Source: Plazaster borealis (taxonomy: Eukaryota > Echinodermata > Asteroidea > Forcipulatida > Labidiasteridae). From it: a DNA stretch of 64,000 bases. Positions 24,510 through 37,200 of this stretch are shown here, in pieces. The notes under the pieces are model-generated. The model worked only from the letters and a program-made list of their open reading frames with translations. It ran no database searches and was not told the DNA's origin. The stretch's first letter is position 1. Every line of letters begins with the position of its first letter. The stretch covers positions 22,117,063 to 22,181,062 of the forward strand of contig CM037458.1 in the NCBI GenBank assembly GCA_021014325.1, read 5' to 3'. The position numbers were made by a program, and so were the translations under genes.

Positions 24510-27500
24510 AGGTGCTAGAGGATTCTTTGGTTTCCAGAAAGATTAGCTTAACTAATAAATGCTACTGTTTTCAAATCATCTTGTTGTTGCAGCATTACCC
24601 TTCTTGAAGACTCCTGAGCAGAGCTCCACCTTTGAGCTGTACTTCAGCAAACAATGGCAGGAGACCTTGACCATTTCCCTTCACAACTTCTTCAGCATCA
24701 TCTTCCAGTCAATGCATATCCTTTTCATCGACAATATTACAGACACAGCCGGAATCCTCCACTCGTCTTAAACTCAGTGAACTCCTCTCTAGTGTCTTAA
24801 ACTTAGTGAACTCCTCTCTAGTGTCTTAATCTCAGTGAACTCCTCTCTAGTGTCTTAAACTCAGTGAACTCCACTCTAGTGTCTTAAACTCAGTTAAACT
24901 CCTCTCTAGTGTCTTAAACTCAGTGAACTCCTCTCTAGCGTCTTAAACTCAGTGAACTCCACTCTAGTGTTTAAACTCAGTGAACTCCACTCTCGTGTCT
25001 TAAACTCAGTGAACTCCTCTCTAGTGTCTTAAACTCAGTAAACTCCACTCTAGTGTCTTAAACTCAGTGAACTCCTCTCTAGTGTCTTAAACTCAGTGAA
25101 CTCCTCTCTAGTGTCTTAAACTCAGTGAACTCCTCTCTAGTGTCTTAAACTCAGTGAACTCCTCTCTAGTGTCTTAAACTCAGTGAACTCCTCTCTAGCG
25201 TCTTAAACTCAGTGAACTCCACTCTAGTGTCTTAAACTCAGTGAACTCCACTCTAGTGTCTTAAACTCAGTGAACTCCACTCTAGTGTCTTAAACTCAGT
25301 GAACTCCTCTCTAGTGTCTTAAACTCAGTGAACTCCTCTCTAGTGTCTTAAACTCAGTGAACTCCTCTCTAACGGTTACTTGTATAAATTAAGCTTTGAG
25401 GACTTACCGAGCTGTACATTTCCTTGACTTGCCTCTTCACCTCTGCCAGCTTTGCTGAACTTTGACGCTGAACAGCAGAGAATGAACGACTTGCAAGACA
25501 CCAATGCACTCCTTAAGAAACAGGTACCAAATAAGAACAATCTTTCGATGAAGACAAAGTGCTGTACATGTATTGTAATTGTTTTTACACTGGGGCCAAT
25601 ATACCTGCCACATATTGGGTACATCGTATGCTGTTTTGTATGAAAACTACTTCTTGTCTCTTGAATACCAAAATGTATACGTTAGAAAAATCCATTCTAA
25701 TTATAATAATAATCATAATAATAATATAACACTTGTATAGCGCAACATATCCACCTAACAAGTAGGCACTCAATGTGCGACAATAAAGAACAATTTACAA
25801 CAAAACCAAAAGGCATATAAATTAAACTGTGCTGTTGTTGGCAATAACCATGAGGTGGGTTTTGAGGGAAGTTTTGAAGGAGTTGAGGGATGAAATAGAG
25901 CGAATGTTGTGAGGAAGGCTGTTCCAAAGACGAGGGGCAGCAGTACGGAAAGATCAATCTCCCCAGGAGCGATAATAATCTGTGAAGAATGAAAAAAGTA
26001 TCTATCGTTCATGTTTTTGCCTCTTTTATTTTCTTCTTTTTTTGTGGGAGGGGTTGTTGATTGGAGGAACAGACAATGAGTAAATAAGACGGTTATCTTG
26101 TTCTTTGACAGCTTTTAATATTGGAGCACTCTGAGAAGGAGAAAACGTCCGCCTCAGTAATGGAATCTGAAGACAACTTACAAGTCATGGATGACTTTGC
26201 TGCTCTACCAACGTAAGACCACATACTTAAGTAAACTTTTGACAGCAATGCTATTTTATTATAATTTTGTTTAATCCAAAATTTGAAACTCTGTTTTTTG
26301 TTGTTTTTCACTTTATCGTAGGATTGACAGTAAAGACCAGCAGTTCAAAACCAACAAGGGAGGTATCTCAAAGAAGACGGTCTCACCAGGGGTTGCACGT
26401 CGCATCATGGGCAGCGCAACACCAGGGGCAGCACGGAGGGCTCTGCCGGCCTTCCTGGGTGGTGCTCGAGATAAAGAATCCAGCCAGGTTACCAAAGGGA
26501 AGGAGATACCAGCTGGCAAGAAAGTGGACTCTTCCCAGGTACCTCCAGCTAGTACCCCGGGTCAGGTGAGTCATTTGGCTCGGATTCCCGCATCATCCTT
26601 CTCAAACATTCGCTTTAATTTAATGGCGTTTTAACATTATTAACCCTCCTACTGTTTGACTATTCAATATCATCTGCAGTGGTTTTGAACGATGGAATAA
26701 CGCCAGCCTGCAATATGAAATCATGTACACAATGCACTGTCGGGCCTCTAATTTGCCTTCCTTTCTTTAAATAGATAATTTTGTCCAATTGCAGGGATCC
26801 CTTGTCTACTCCAGTCAGCAGCAGCAGCAGCAGCGACAGCTCAAATCCCAACAAATCCAGATCGCTCAGCAGCAGAGGCGAGAGCTCTTAAACCAGTCCA
26901 ACCAAGTGAAGGCATCGCAACGGATACAGTCGCAGTCCAGCGTGGAGGAGTACGGCCTGTCGGAGACGGTTTCATGGAAGCAACCAACCAAGGGCAACTT
27001 CGGATCATCCGTGCCTCTAATCGCAGAGCCCCTCCAGCAGGATCCTGCATTGAGAAAAGAGCCAGAAGTAGTCTCGCCCAGGATTTCATCAACAGCTGGT
27101 GATACAACAGAACCTAAAGAATCTGCACAAACTAAAGGTAGGATTTGTCGTTTAAAGGTAGGGTCATACTTTGGTAATGTTCCAAAATTTTGGTTTGTTT
27201 GTAATTTCTATCCAAAAGCTTACTTGTTATAAAGATTAGAAATCAATAAAAACATTTGAACCTGAGTGTTTGTGTCAGCTTAAGTATGCTGCGTCCTGAG
27301 ATGCGGTTGGTACCCGCTGTCACCATGCTAAACGTGGACAATCTTTGACCCTACCTTCAACCCTTCCCTTACTAAAGGTGATTTTAGTTGACCGTACCAT
27401 AGGTGACTTCAGCTGACCAACTTACAAAAAAAGGCTAATTGCTATAAAGCTGTAGTTTTGTCCATAACCACCCTCCATAAGCTTATGATGAGAACGTTTG

Positions 27501-30500
27501 AAGGGGAAAGATCGGATCTTTCTAGTGGTGGTAAAATAAAATAAGGTTACTGTAATAGAATCCTCTTATTGGCTGGTAACCTGTTTCTGCTAAGCAAGAT
27601 TTGCTTCATAAGATTTTGTGCAGAACATTTTGCTTAACTGATTTTCCGCTCGGCAAAAAAATAAGCAGAAGACCAGTTTAAGACGTATCCGTGATCCAAA
27701 ACCAGAGCCCAATTTCATAGAGCAACTTAAGCACAAAAGTAGCTCAGCAAATTTTTTTTGTGTTACCAGAAATAGCTCACCAGCCAAAAATGCCATTTCA
27801 CATGTACAATTTGTGACTGGTTCCCTGCTAAATGGTGCTGAGCAGAATTTTTTTTAAGCAATGTTGTCTGCTTAAAGGCACTGTACACATTTGGAAATTG
27901 TCAAAGACCAGTGTTCTCACTTCGTGTATCCCAGCATATGCATAAAACAACAAGCCTGTGAAAATTTGGGCTCAATTGGTCGTCAAAGTTGCAAGAAATT
28001 ATGAAAGAAAAAACACCGTTGTTGTACAAACTTGTGTGCTTTCAGATAGGAATAAAAACTTCTTGCAAGAAGTTTTTATTATTTTAGTGAGAAATTACCT
28101 CTTTCTCAAAAACTACGTTACTTCAGAGGGAGTCGTTTCTCACAATGTTTTATACTATCAACAGCTCTCTGTTGCTCGTTACCAAGTCAGTTTTTATGCT
28201 AATATTTATTTTGAGTAATTACCAAACGTGTACGATGCCTTTAAGCACAAAAGTAGCTCAGCAAAAAACAATTTGTGTTACCAGAAATAGCTCACAAGCC
28301 AAAATACCATTTCACATGTACAATTTGTGACTGGTTTCCTGCTAAATGTTGCTTAGCAGAAATTTGTTAAGCAATGTTGTCTGCTTAAGCAGCTCTATGA
28401 AATTGGCACCAGCTCTTCAGATGGGAATCGGACCCATGACCTTCCACATTTAAGAGCTTATTTTTTGACCTCTAGACCACAAACTTGCCCGGCGGCAACG
28501 TCCATAAGGAGTGACAGAAAGAGTTGATAATAATAATAATAGTGGCTTTTTATATAGCGCTCATATCCGTCACTCAGTGACGCTCAAGGCACTTCGACAG
28601 TCAGTATTTTCCTGCTAGGTATGTGGGGCGACGTTTCTGAAGTATGAGACCTACTCCTTTACATAGCTCCATGTAATGGTTTACAAGGTGCTGTGGCGCA
28701 ATATGCTGCCGATCAAACCAGGGACACCGGGGCGAACCCCTTCTCTTTTCGATAAGTGCACTGGGTTCTTTTACGTGCATTACACAACACACTGGACCAA
28801 CGGCTTTACGTCCCATCCGAAGAGCGCAGCAATAATGGTTAAGTGTCTTGCTTAAGGACACAAGTGACACGACCGGGACTCGAACCCACACTCTGCTGAT
28901 CAGAAACACCAGAGCTTGGGTCCGGTGCTCTTATCCACTCGGCCACGACACGTTGAGTTACTCATCCTGCTTTCATCCATGTAATTTAGTTATTTCAACC
29001 CAAATAAACAATAATGAGTTTATTTTGTTCTCATTCGTAGCATTCACAGATTACGAGGGCGGAGCGCCGTTCCTTGTGCTAAGTCAAGATGAATACACAG
29101 AGCATCATTCCTGCATCACAGCTTGCAAGTTCAATCCGTCGGCTACTACTGTAGCTAGTGTAGATACGGACGGTGTAGTCAAGTAAGTGCTCCTCTCCCC
29201 TTCCCTGAAGTTTTTCAATAAATGTAATGCATGCCTGGTCAGTATTAAAGAAATGGAGAAGAATGTTCAAACAATGAAATGTTCTGCTAACCCTGCCATA
29301 CCCCCATCAGTCTGCTCACCTAAAGTCTAAAATATGTTTCTTTTATTTTAGCGCAAAGCTTGTTTGATTGATTTACAATGGATACCCTCCTCTTCATAGC
29401 CCCCCCCTCCCCTCCTTGATGGACCATTTTGGCTTTGTGTTTGGCAACCTTCAAGATTTGGCAACTAATTTCAACAAAAGAATCTTTATTTGTAAAGAAA
29501 TATTTTGTCAAATTTTACAAACAGCAATCAGCGTGTCATCTGAAAATAATAGCACAGTTGAGCTTTTTATAATGAGATATGTATTTATGTTTTTATGACA
29601 GAGTCTGGAAATTTGCCCCTTCACCAATGACGACTGCTACAATCATGTTCAAATCACCTGTACTATCCATTGAATGGGCTTCAAAATCAGACCGACTGGT
29701 ATGAAAAGTCTCATTTTATGAAAAATACCAATTCAATCATAAACCGTATCTGTGTTTTGACAAGTAGCTGCCCGGATCATTTCAACCCGTACTGGTCTTC
29801 TCGATTGTTTGTTTTTCGGTGAAATGTCAGAATTTTGTTTAGCTTTGTTCAACCCGAAATAAATTAAAATGTACACAGTCAGTTTTACTTGTGGTTTGTT
29901 ACTTTATATTTGAAAATAAAAAGTCGCATCCCCTCAAGGTGATCCCTTTCCTGCCACTTTCCAGGTTGTATCGTAAACTTGGGCGCGATCCCAGGCTATA
30001 CTGCAGTTACAGGTTGAATGGCTTCTGACTGGAACCCCAAACAAAGATATTGACAAACTATGGAGACCGCCAACGATACGATATCTCAGTTGGTAGAGCG
30101 TCGGCACGTTAATCCAGAGGTTTTCAGGTTCAAATCCCACTCTTGTAAATTTCTCTATGTTCAACCCCAAACTAAAAAAATTACGGTGAAATATTATTAT
30201 GTCAATAAAATGTTCCTGAAACCAATGGGGTCTTTAGCACTGGGGTTTACAGTTTTCCAATTGATAATTCTTGGTGTGACTTAGTCGTCGTTAAGCCGTA
30301 AGCCACCCATCTGTTGAGCTTGCAACACCTTGACGCTTTGCCACATCAACTGGATTGTTTCATGCTATACAGTAAATTATTTTGGTTCTTTCAAGTACGT
30401 ACACTGTGTTTTTCTTTTATAGTTATTATTGGGGAGCTCAAGTGGAACTGTTAAGGTCTATGACACAGAAATGAAGAAGCCACTGTTTGACATCGAAACA

Positions 30501-31261
30501 GATTCTTCTCATCCAAGGTCCGTGTTTGTTTGTTTGTTTGTTTGTTTGTTGTTTGTATTTCCTCATTGTTAATTACATTATGAGGCGTGTCGTGTCCGAG
30601 CTGGCTAGCGGACTCGGACTTGAGTTCTGATGGCCTAGTTATCGGAGTGTGGGTGACAAATCTTGGTCATGACAGTTGTGTCCTTTAGCAAGACACTTAA
30701 CCATAAATTCCTTCTTTTAGCCCAGGTGTATAAATGGAAACCTGTGAGGGCTGAGATGGATTAACCCCTTAGGCCCCCCCCCCAAAAAAAAATTGTTCTC
30801 TTGCCGGTTACCCGACCGACCCTAATTTTACGTTGTGACCCTAAACTTTTTATTCGGGTTAAAAAGAAAAAAGGCCAAAAAATACTGTAAAAAAATGAAG
30901 AAAAAAAAAAACGCCAAAAACTCAATGGTCCCAGGAAGAAAATTGTCTGACTTTGAAAGTTGGTGTATGTGTGAAAATGTCACCGGGCAAGCTTGGTGGT
31001 GTAGAGGTTAAGATGTCAAGATGTCTGCTTTAGAAATCAGGAGTCATGGGTGACCAATTTAACATGTTTTAAACAAAATTAAAATAAAAACCAGAACACA
31101 TCAACAATTTGTTTTCCAATATCTCCGTTATTGGAGTCTATTTTGTGTTCCAACCGGCCGTGTAACCGGTTATCTACCCTCACATTTGTACCTATTTCAT
31201 CTAGATGTTTCCCGAGTGCTTTTGGGAAACGGGTGCCAAGTGCTCCAACTTATTATTATTA

Positions 31262-31298
<37 letters not shown>

Positions 31299-34200
31299 AG
31301 GGTTGTCTCACTATGCTGTAGTCCTAACGGATCAACCTTCATATGCTCAGTGGGTAGTACATCTCAACTACAGCCGTCTGGTTTACCTTCCACGGCCTTG
31401 TCCTCAAGACTATTACTTGGTGACATCAAACAGATGAAAGTAACGGTAGGTGCTAGAAGTTGAACATTTAGAGGCAGGTTGTACTTTTGGTAATTACTCC
31501 AGCAGGGTTCTGCCCAGGATTTCTTTAGTGCCGGAATTTTTTTTTTCCAAGTACGGTCAAGTCAATTTCCTTTCGATCGAGCACGGAGTGGTTACACACG
31601 TGCGCCCTGCAGCTGTGCCTTGAGTGTAGGCCTCCATAGTGCGCGCACGCCTTTACCGCCATGGGAAAACAATTTACAGCATCTATAGCATGGTGCTTAC
31701 TCTGCAGTTCATTTTCCATTGTATTAAACGGTATAGAATAGGGTACGCACTGTGATGAAACTGGTATCATGTTATTCCAAGCGTAAAGCTATAATCAGCG
31801 TGACTGGAAACCATTGCGAAATCAATGCGAGTTTCGTTGGATATAATGTACATCGTACAGGCGGGAGGGATGCTCGATCCTGGATCATTAAAATAGACTC
31901 AAACCAAAGAAGTAGGCTACTCGAAACTTTGGATGAAGCTTTTTACTGGTAAATAATTTACACGATGTTCAAAATATTTTGAAGGAAATGGGCAAAAAAC
32001 GAAAGGAAAATGTGTGGTGGTCGGAAAACGAAAAAATTCTGCTAGTGGTGGTCGGGGAATCCTGAGTGCCGGGCAGGTTTTCCGGCACCGACCACCGTGG
32101 GCAGAACCCTGCACAAGTTAATGACCATAAAAACACACTTGGCAAAGAGCACTGGAGAGCTGTTGATATTATAAAACATTGTTAGAAACGACCCCCTTTG
32201 AAGTACCGTGATGTAGTTTTAGAGAAAGAGGTAGTTTTTCACCCCAAAATATTGAATCAGGCATGAAGCCTTTCTAAGGCATCTGAAAGCACACAATTCT
32301 ATGCAACAAGGGTGTTTTTTCTTTCATTATTTTCTTGCAACTTCGATGACCAATTGAGCCCAAATTTTCACAGGTTTGTTATTTCATGCATATGTTGGGA
32401 TACACCAAGTGAGGATACTGGTCTTTGATAATTACCAAAAGTACATGTATACCCTGCCTTTAACAGGTTTAAACTGTTCCAAAACAATGAGAACTTCCTA
32501 GGAAGAATGATTGACATCTCTTTTAAAAATTTGCTTTTTTTTTTGAAATTTTCTTCTTAGGGTCTTTGCCTCTGTTTTACACTTTTTTTACAAACTTTGT
32601 TGGTTATATACAGTATATATTTTGTATAATTTTTGATGTGTATATTTTTTTCATGTCTTTGCCATTGTGAACTTTTTTTTCCCCTCCATTTTCTGTGTTG
32701 TATTTTCTTAACTTTATAATATGATATTTTTTGTGTTTTCTATTTTAAATTTAATGTAAAGTGCTTCGATCCTTTGGAGAGGCGCTATATATAATTTTGG
32801 TTAATAATAATAATAATAATTCCTGTTGTTGGTGGAATATTTCTTACCTTAATCCCCTACAAATGTAATACACTATTTTCAATCCCCTACACTGCTGTAC
32901 TGTGGTTTGTGTTTTTGTGACCGTTAAGACTGGGTTACATTGTTCTATTTTTAATCCTTGAAAGTGTGTTGACATCTGCTCCTTTTAAAAATGGTTTCAT
33001 AAACATTTGACATATTTTGACATTTATTTCACACTAACAGAATACATGTACAAGGTACATACATTACAACTTTTCAGAATGAATACACATTATACATGTA
33101 TGTAATTGATATTACGTTGTACAGAAAATCATTTTAATGTATACATCCTGTCAGTATGTAGGGAAAGAAAGAAACTCAGTACTTTTGAGTTTTTCCCTAT
33201 AGACCCATTGCACATTGCGCAGCGTACTCACATGCGCCTATCCTGGGTGTCATTTTGGGTGTCAAAATCGTATACAAACATGCACAAAAGAGAGTTTTGA
33301 CACCCAAAATGACGCGCATTTTTCGGAGGCGCGTTCCGGGGTCTATAGAAATCAATAGATCCCCCTTGCATAACGCTTAACGCTACAGATACGCTGAGGT
33401 CACGCGCACGTTTTTACGCACAGAGAACAGCTATCGTCCAATGATCTGCCTCCTTTTTGAGAGTGTGACGTCATATGCAATGGGTCTATTGGACAGACAG
33501 AACATTTAACAATGGACAGAAAAAACTAGAGTACAAAATAAGCAAATACAATAACCGAAAATAAACAGAGTACAGGATGGCAGCAGAAACTATTATTAAA
33601 ATGAAGAATGATTTAGATATATATTTTTTATTTTCTATGTGTATGTTTGTTTAATGTCTTTGCCATTGTGAAATTATGTTTTTCCACTCCATTTTCTGTG
33701 ATGTATTTTATTAACTTTATATTATTATATTTTTAGTGTTTTAAATTTTAAATTTAAGAGATTGATGTTGCTTTCAAATCCCTCAAAGGTTTTCTTCGTC
33801 CATTGCTTGTTTATGTTTGTTTGTTTTTATGTTTGTTTGCTTTGTTGACAGAATGAACTTGCCATGACTGCAAACTCAGGGTGTGTTAACTGTATGGCCT
33901 TTAACCATAATGGACACCTTTTGGTAACTGGGGCTGCAGACGGCATGATCAGGATTTTTGGTAAGTTCCATGGAGTCATGAATCACTGTGAGAGAGTTGA
34001 CCAGGGCTCGATTTCAAAGAGCTGCTTAACCAGTGAGCTGCCGGGGACACAATAACACGTAGAACTGTTACGCAACACAGCGACGGGCTTACCAACTTGG
34101 GCCAATTTCATAGCGCTGCTTAACAGTGAGCAAATGTTTGTGCTAACTATAGCAGAAAAAATTGCTTAAGTGTAAGCATATTTGTAAGGTTAGCAAGAAA

Positions 34201-37200
34201 GTTAGGCGACCAGCTTCGCGTTTACCATGGATTTGCATTGTTCGTCATTAATTTTCCTGCAGTAAGCATCAGAAGGTTAGCATGCCTTTTCGTGTGCTTA
34301 CGGTTAGCAGCGCTATGAAATTGAAACTCGCTGCGTAAGCACAAAATCGGCCGTTAAGCAGCTTTATGAAATTGGGCCTTGGCCATTCAAGTTTCTGTGT
34401 GTGTTGTCGGTACATGCAGTCAGTACATCATTAAATCGATCCACAACAAAATTGATTGTGAAAACTAACGTAGAAAATCATGGCCACAATGACGTTGAAA
34501 TGCCAGCAGAAATGCAAGGAAGAATATTACAATGGCCCTGTAGAAGAAGTTCAAACGGGGGAAATGATTGCGCATTTGCAGTGGCGATATCTCTGTGGAA
34601 AAAAAGAGTGGGGGATGAAACGACGCACTGCAGCACTTCGGAATGATCTGATTTCACCCGGACTTTGGGAAAAAGTGCAATCTAAAATTGCGAGGTATTT
34701 AACACTCGCTTTGTTTTTTAGTTTTAAAAATCTAACTGATTGTAAAAATTGAATGTTGCCAGCTCCATTACACAAGGCCGGGGGGGTAAGCTTTTTGTGA
34801 ATAAACCGGATGTCAGCATGCAGGTCTTGTTGCTGTGTTTGTCCTCCTAAAATCGAAGATAAACCCGATCGGGTTTAACTCGATTCTGTCTGAACGCAAG
34901 GTACACAATTTTTTTATTGAAATTTTTCTTTTTGTTGTTATTATTTCTGAAGATATGCAACGAGCTGAGAGTCTGCTGAGTTGGCATGCACACTCTGGTC
35001 AGGTTTACGCAGCTCAGTTCAGTCTGGATGAGACGTCTGTTCTCAGTATGGGATCAGACAACAAGGTGAGTCTTAAGTCCTAAGTCTTAAGCCTCTTTAG
35101 TCTTTTCGGCTTTGGCTGACGGCAATGGCTGCGTCTTGTAATAATAAAGCATAGGCTGTGTCCACAGTGTCTTTGGCTGTGGCTTATAGACAAAAATAAA
35201 TCATATTTAGGTCCTTTGTTTATCAGGGGTGTCTAGTTCCATTCAGATTGGCTTCGCTGAGCTTGCCATCGTTCAACTCCAGGGCTGAAAATTTACATTG
35301 GACCGCAGGCCCGAGGCCAGTGATTTAAGCATGGGGCTGGTAAACTCATGACCGCACAAGTCCGGCGGTCTTGTGTTTTTCAATACCCTTACTCTGTAAT
35401 ATCTCAAACCAAAAAATTATGTTGAAACTTGTTGACTTTAAGTATAAGTTCATGTACAGTATATTTGAATAAGATAAACAAGATAAATCATCTTGTACAT
35501 GTCTTTCATGGCTTGTTGAAATTCAAAAAGTTTATGTGATAAACTGTGTAGAATTTTTGTTCTCCTTTTGATTCTGGTTAACGTAAAAGAAATTCCAGTC
35601 CAGGAAAAAGGTTGCGCTACTACAGGCCCTGCAGTCTTTTGGATTCCCCCTCCAAATTGGATCCCTGGGATAAGCTTAAGCTAAAAATATTGCTTAACAA
35701 TTGTCTGCTTAGCATAAATGAGCAGGATACCAGTCACAAATCGTACATGTGACATGGTAGTTTAGCTGTTAACCTTATTTTTGTAATCATAAGTTTTGTG
35801 TGCTTAGCTACTTTTTGTGCTTAAACAGTTCTATGAAATTAGAGCTCTGAACTCATGAATATGTTTTTTCTTTGTAGTGAGTAGTTTGCCGACTTAATTT
35901 AATTTCTCAATTTCATTTTATCCGTTCATTATTATCTATATGTTCAGTTGGATTTACTTGTTCATTATACTTACCTGACTACGTGATTTACAGGCTCTTG
36001 ATTTGCTCTGTTTAATTCCTTGTTGTTGTTTTATGTTGTTGTTGTTTTATATTGTTTATCATTCATAATTTCTCCATTGTCATTCTATTAAAAATAATAG
36101 TGTACATTTATCATGCACCATGTCTGTCATAAATGACACTCCTGGCCCCGAGATATTAAATATGGTGGAGCTTGTTATGAATAACTTTATGAGACTGTAT
36201 TAATCGGGCTAAACTACTTAAAAATGTCTACTGTATAGAACAAAACTCACCACAGGTGTCAGAAATATCAGTAATTACGGGCGAAGAACACTTCAAAGTC
36301 CTGTAGGTTGTACTGCTACTGGCTGGCTCGGGTAGTAGATCACGATACGAAAATACCGATTTCTCTCCACACAATAATACACTGGTTAGTCTCGTAAAGG
36401 GCATTCACAAAGACAAACAGTTCGACAGTAGACAAATTCACAAGTAAAACTGACGAACAATATTGTTCAAGCACTTTGCTTAAGGACATAAGTGTCAAGA
36501 TTGGGACTCGAACCCACACTCTGGTGATCAGAAACGACAGAGCTTGAGTCCGGTGCGTTTGACCGCTTGGCCATGACGGACTCCACACACTATTTGTCTA
36601 AATATGTTCATTGTTTGCTTATTCTATTGTGTTGCTTGTAGCTTGGGGCCCTCCTGTCATTTGATTTACCCTATCTACAAATAACTTTATTTAGGGGGTC
36701 ATACTGGACAAGCAGTGCTTTTTATAGACCCCTCCAAGCATTGTTGTAACCTTTTTCCCCACTGCATTATGTATTTGCATCTTCTTACTCTCTGTATAGA
36801 TTATTCACATACTTGTGTTTGAATTTGAAAATAAAGATTAGTTAATAATAATATTATCAACATTACACTCATAAATATTCATTAGTTGTATACAGTTTGA
36901 AATAAAGTTTAGTTGATAATAATATTCTCAACATTACACTTATAAATATTCATTTGTTGCATAGTGTTGGAAATAAAGTTTAATAGTTATTAATAATATT
37001 CTCAACATTACACTCATAAATATTCATTAGTTGTATACAGTTGGAAATAAAGTTTAGTTAATACTCTTACCATTACACTCATAAATATTCAGTAGTTGTA
37101 TAAAGCTGTCCAATGAAGCGTTGTATGGTTGCGTTTCACTCTTTGGAAAGCTGTAGTAACCGAGGCTTTTTTGTTTGCAAAATTCAGTTTACACAGTGGA

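Noticed and set aside
24763..25371. A CRISPR-like array
   Set aside because: Units are directly adjacent with no unique spacers, in an animal intron; it is a minisatellite.
24700..25460. A GT-AG intron between WDR91 exons 4 and 5 (donor at CAGTCAATG, acceptor CTGCCAG)
   Set aside because: It drops the conserved SMPLP residues and breaks the frame, whereas the ATATCCTT...AC boundaries fit both the protein and the U12 consensus.
26841..27107. A minus-strand open frame opposite WDR91 exon 8
   Set aside because: It is a shadow of the plus-strand exon, which has correct splice sites and joins in frame.
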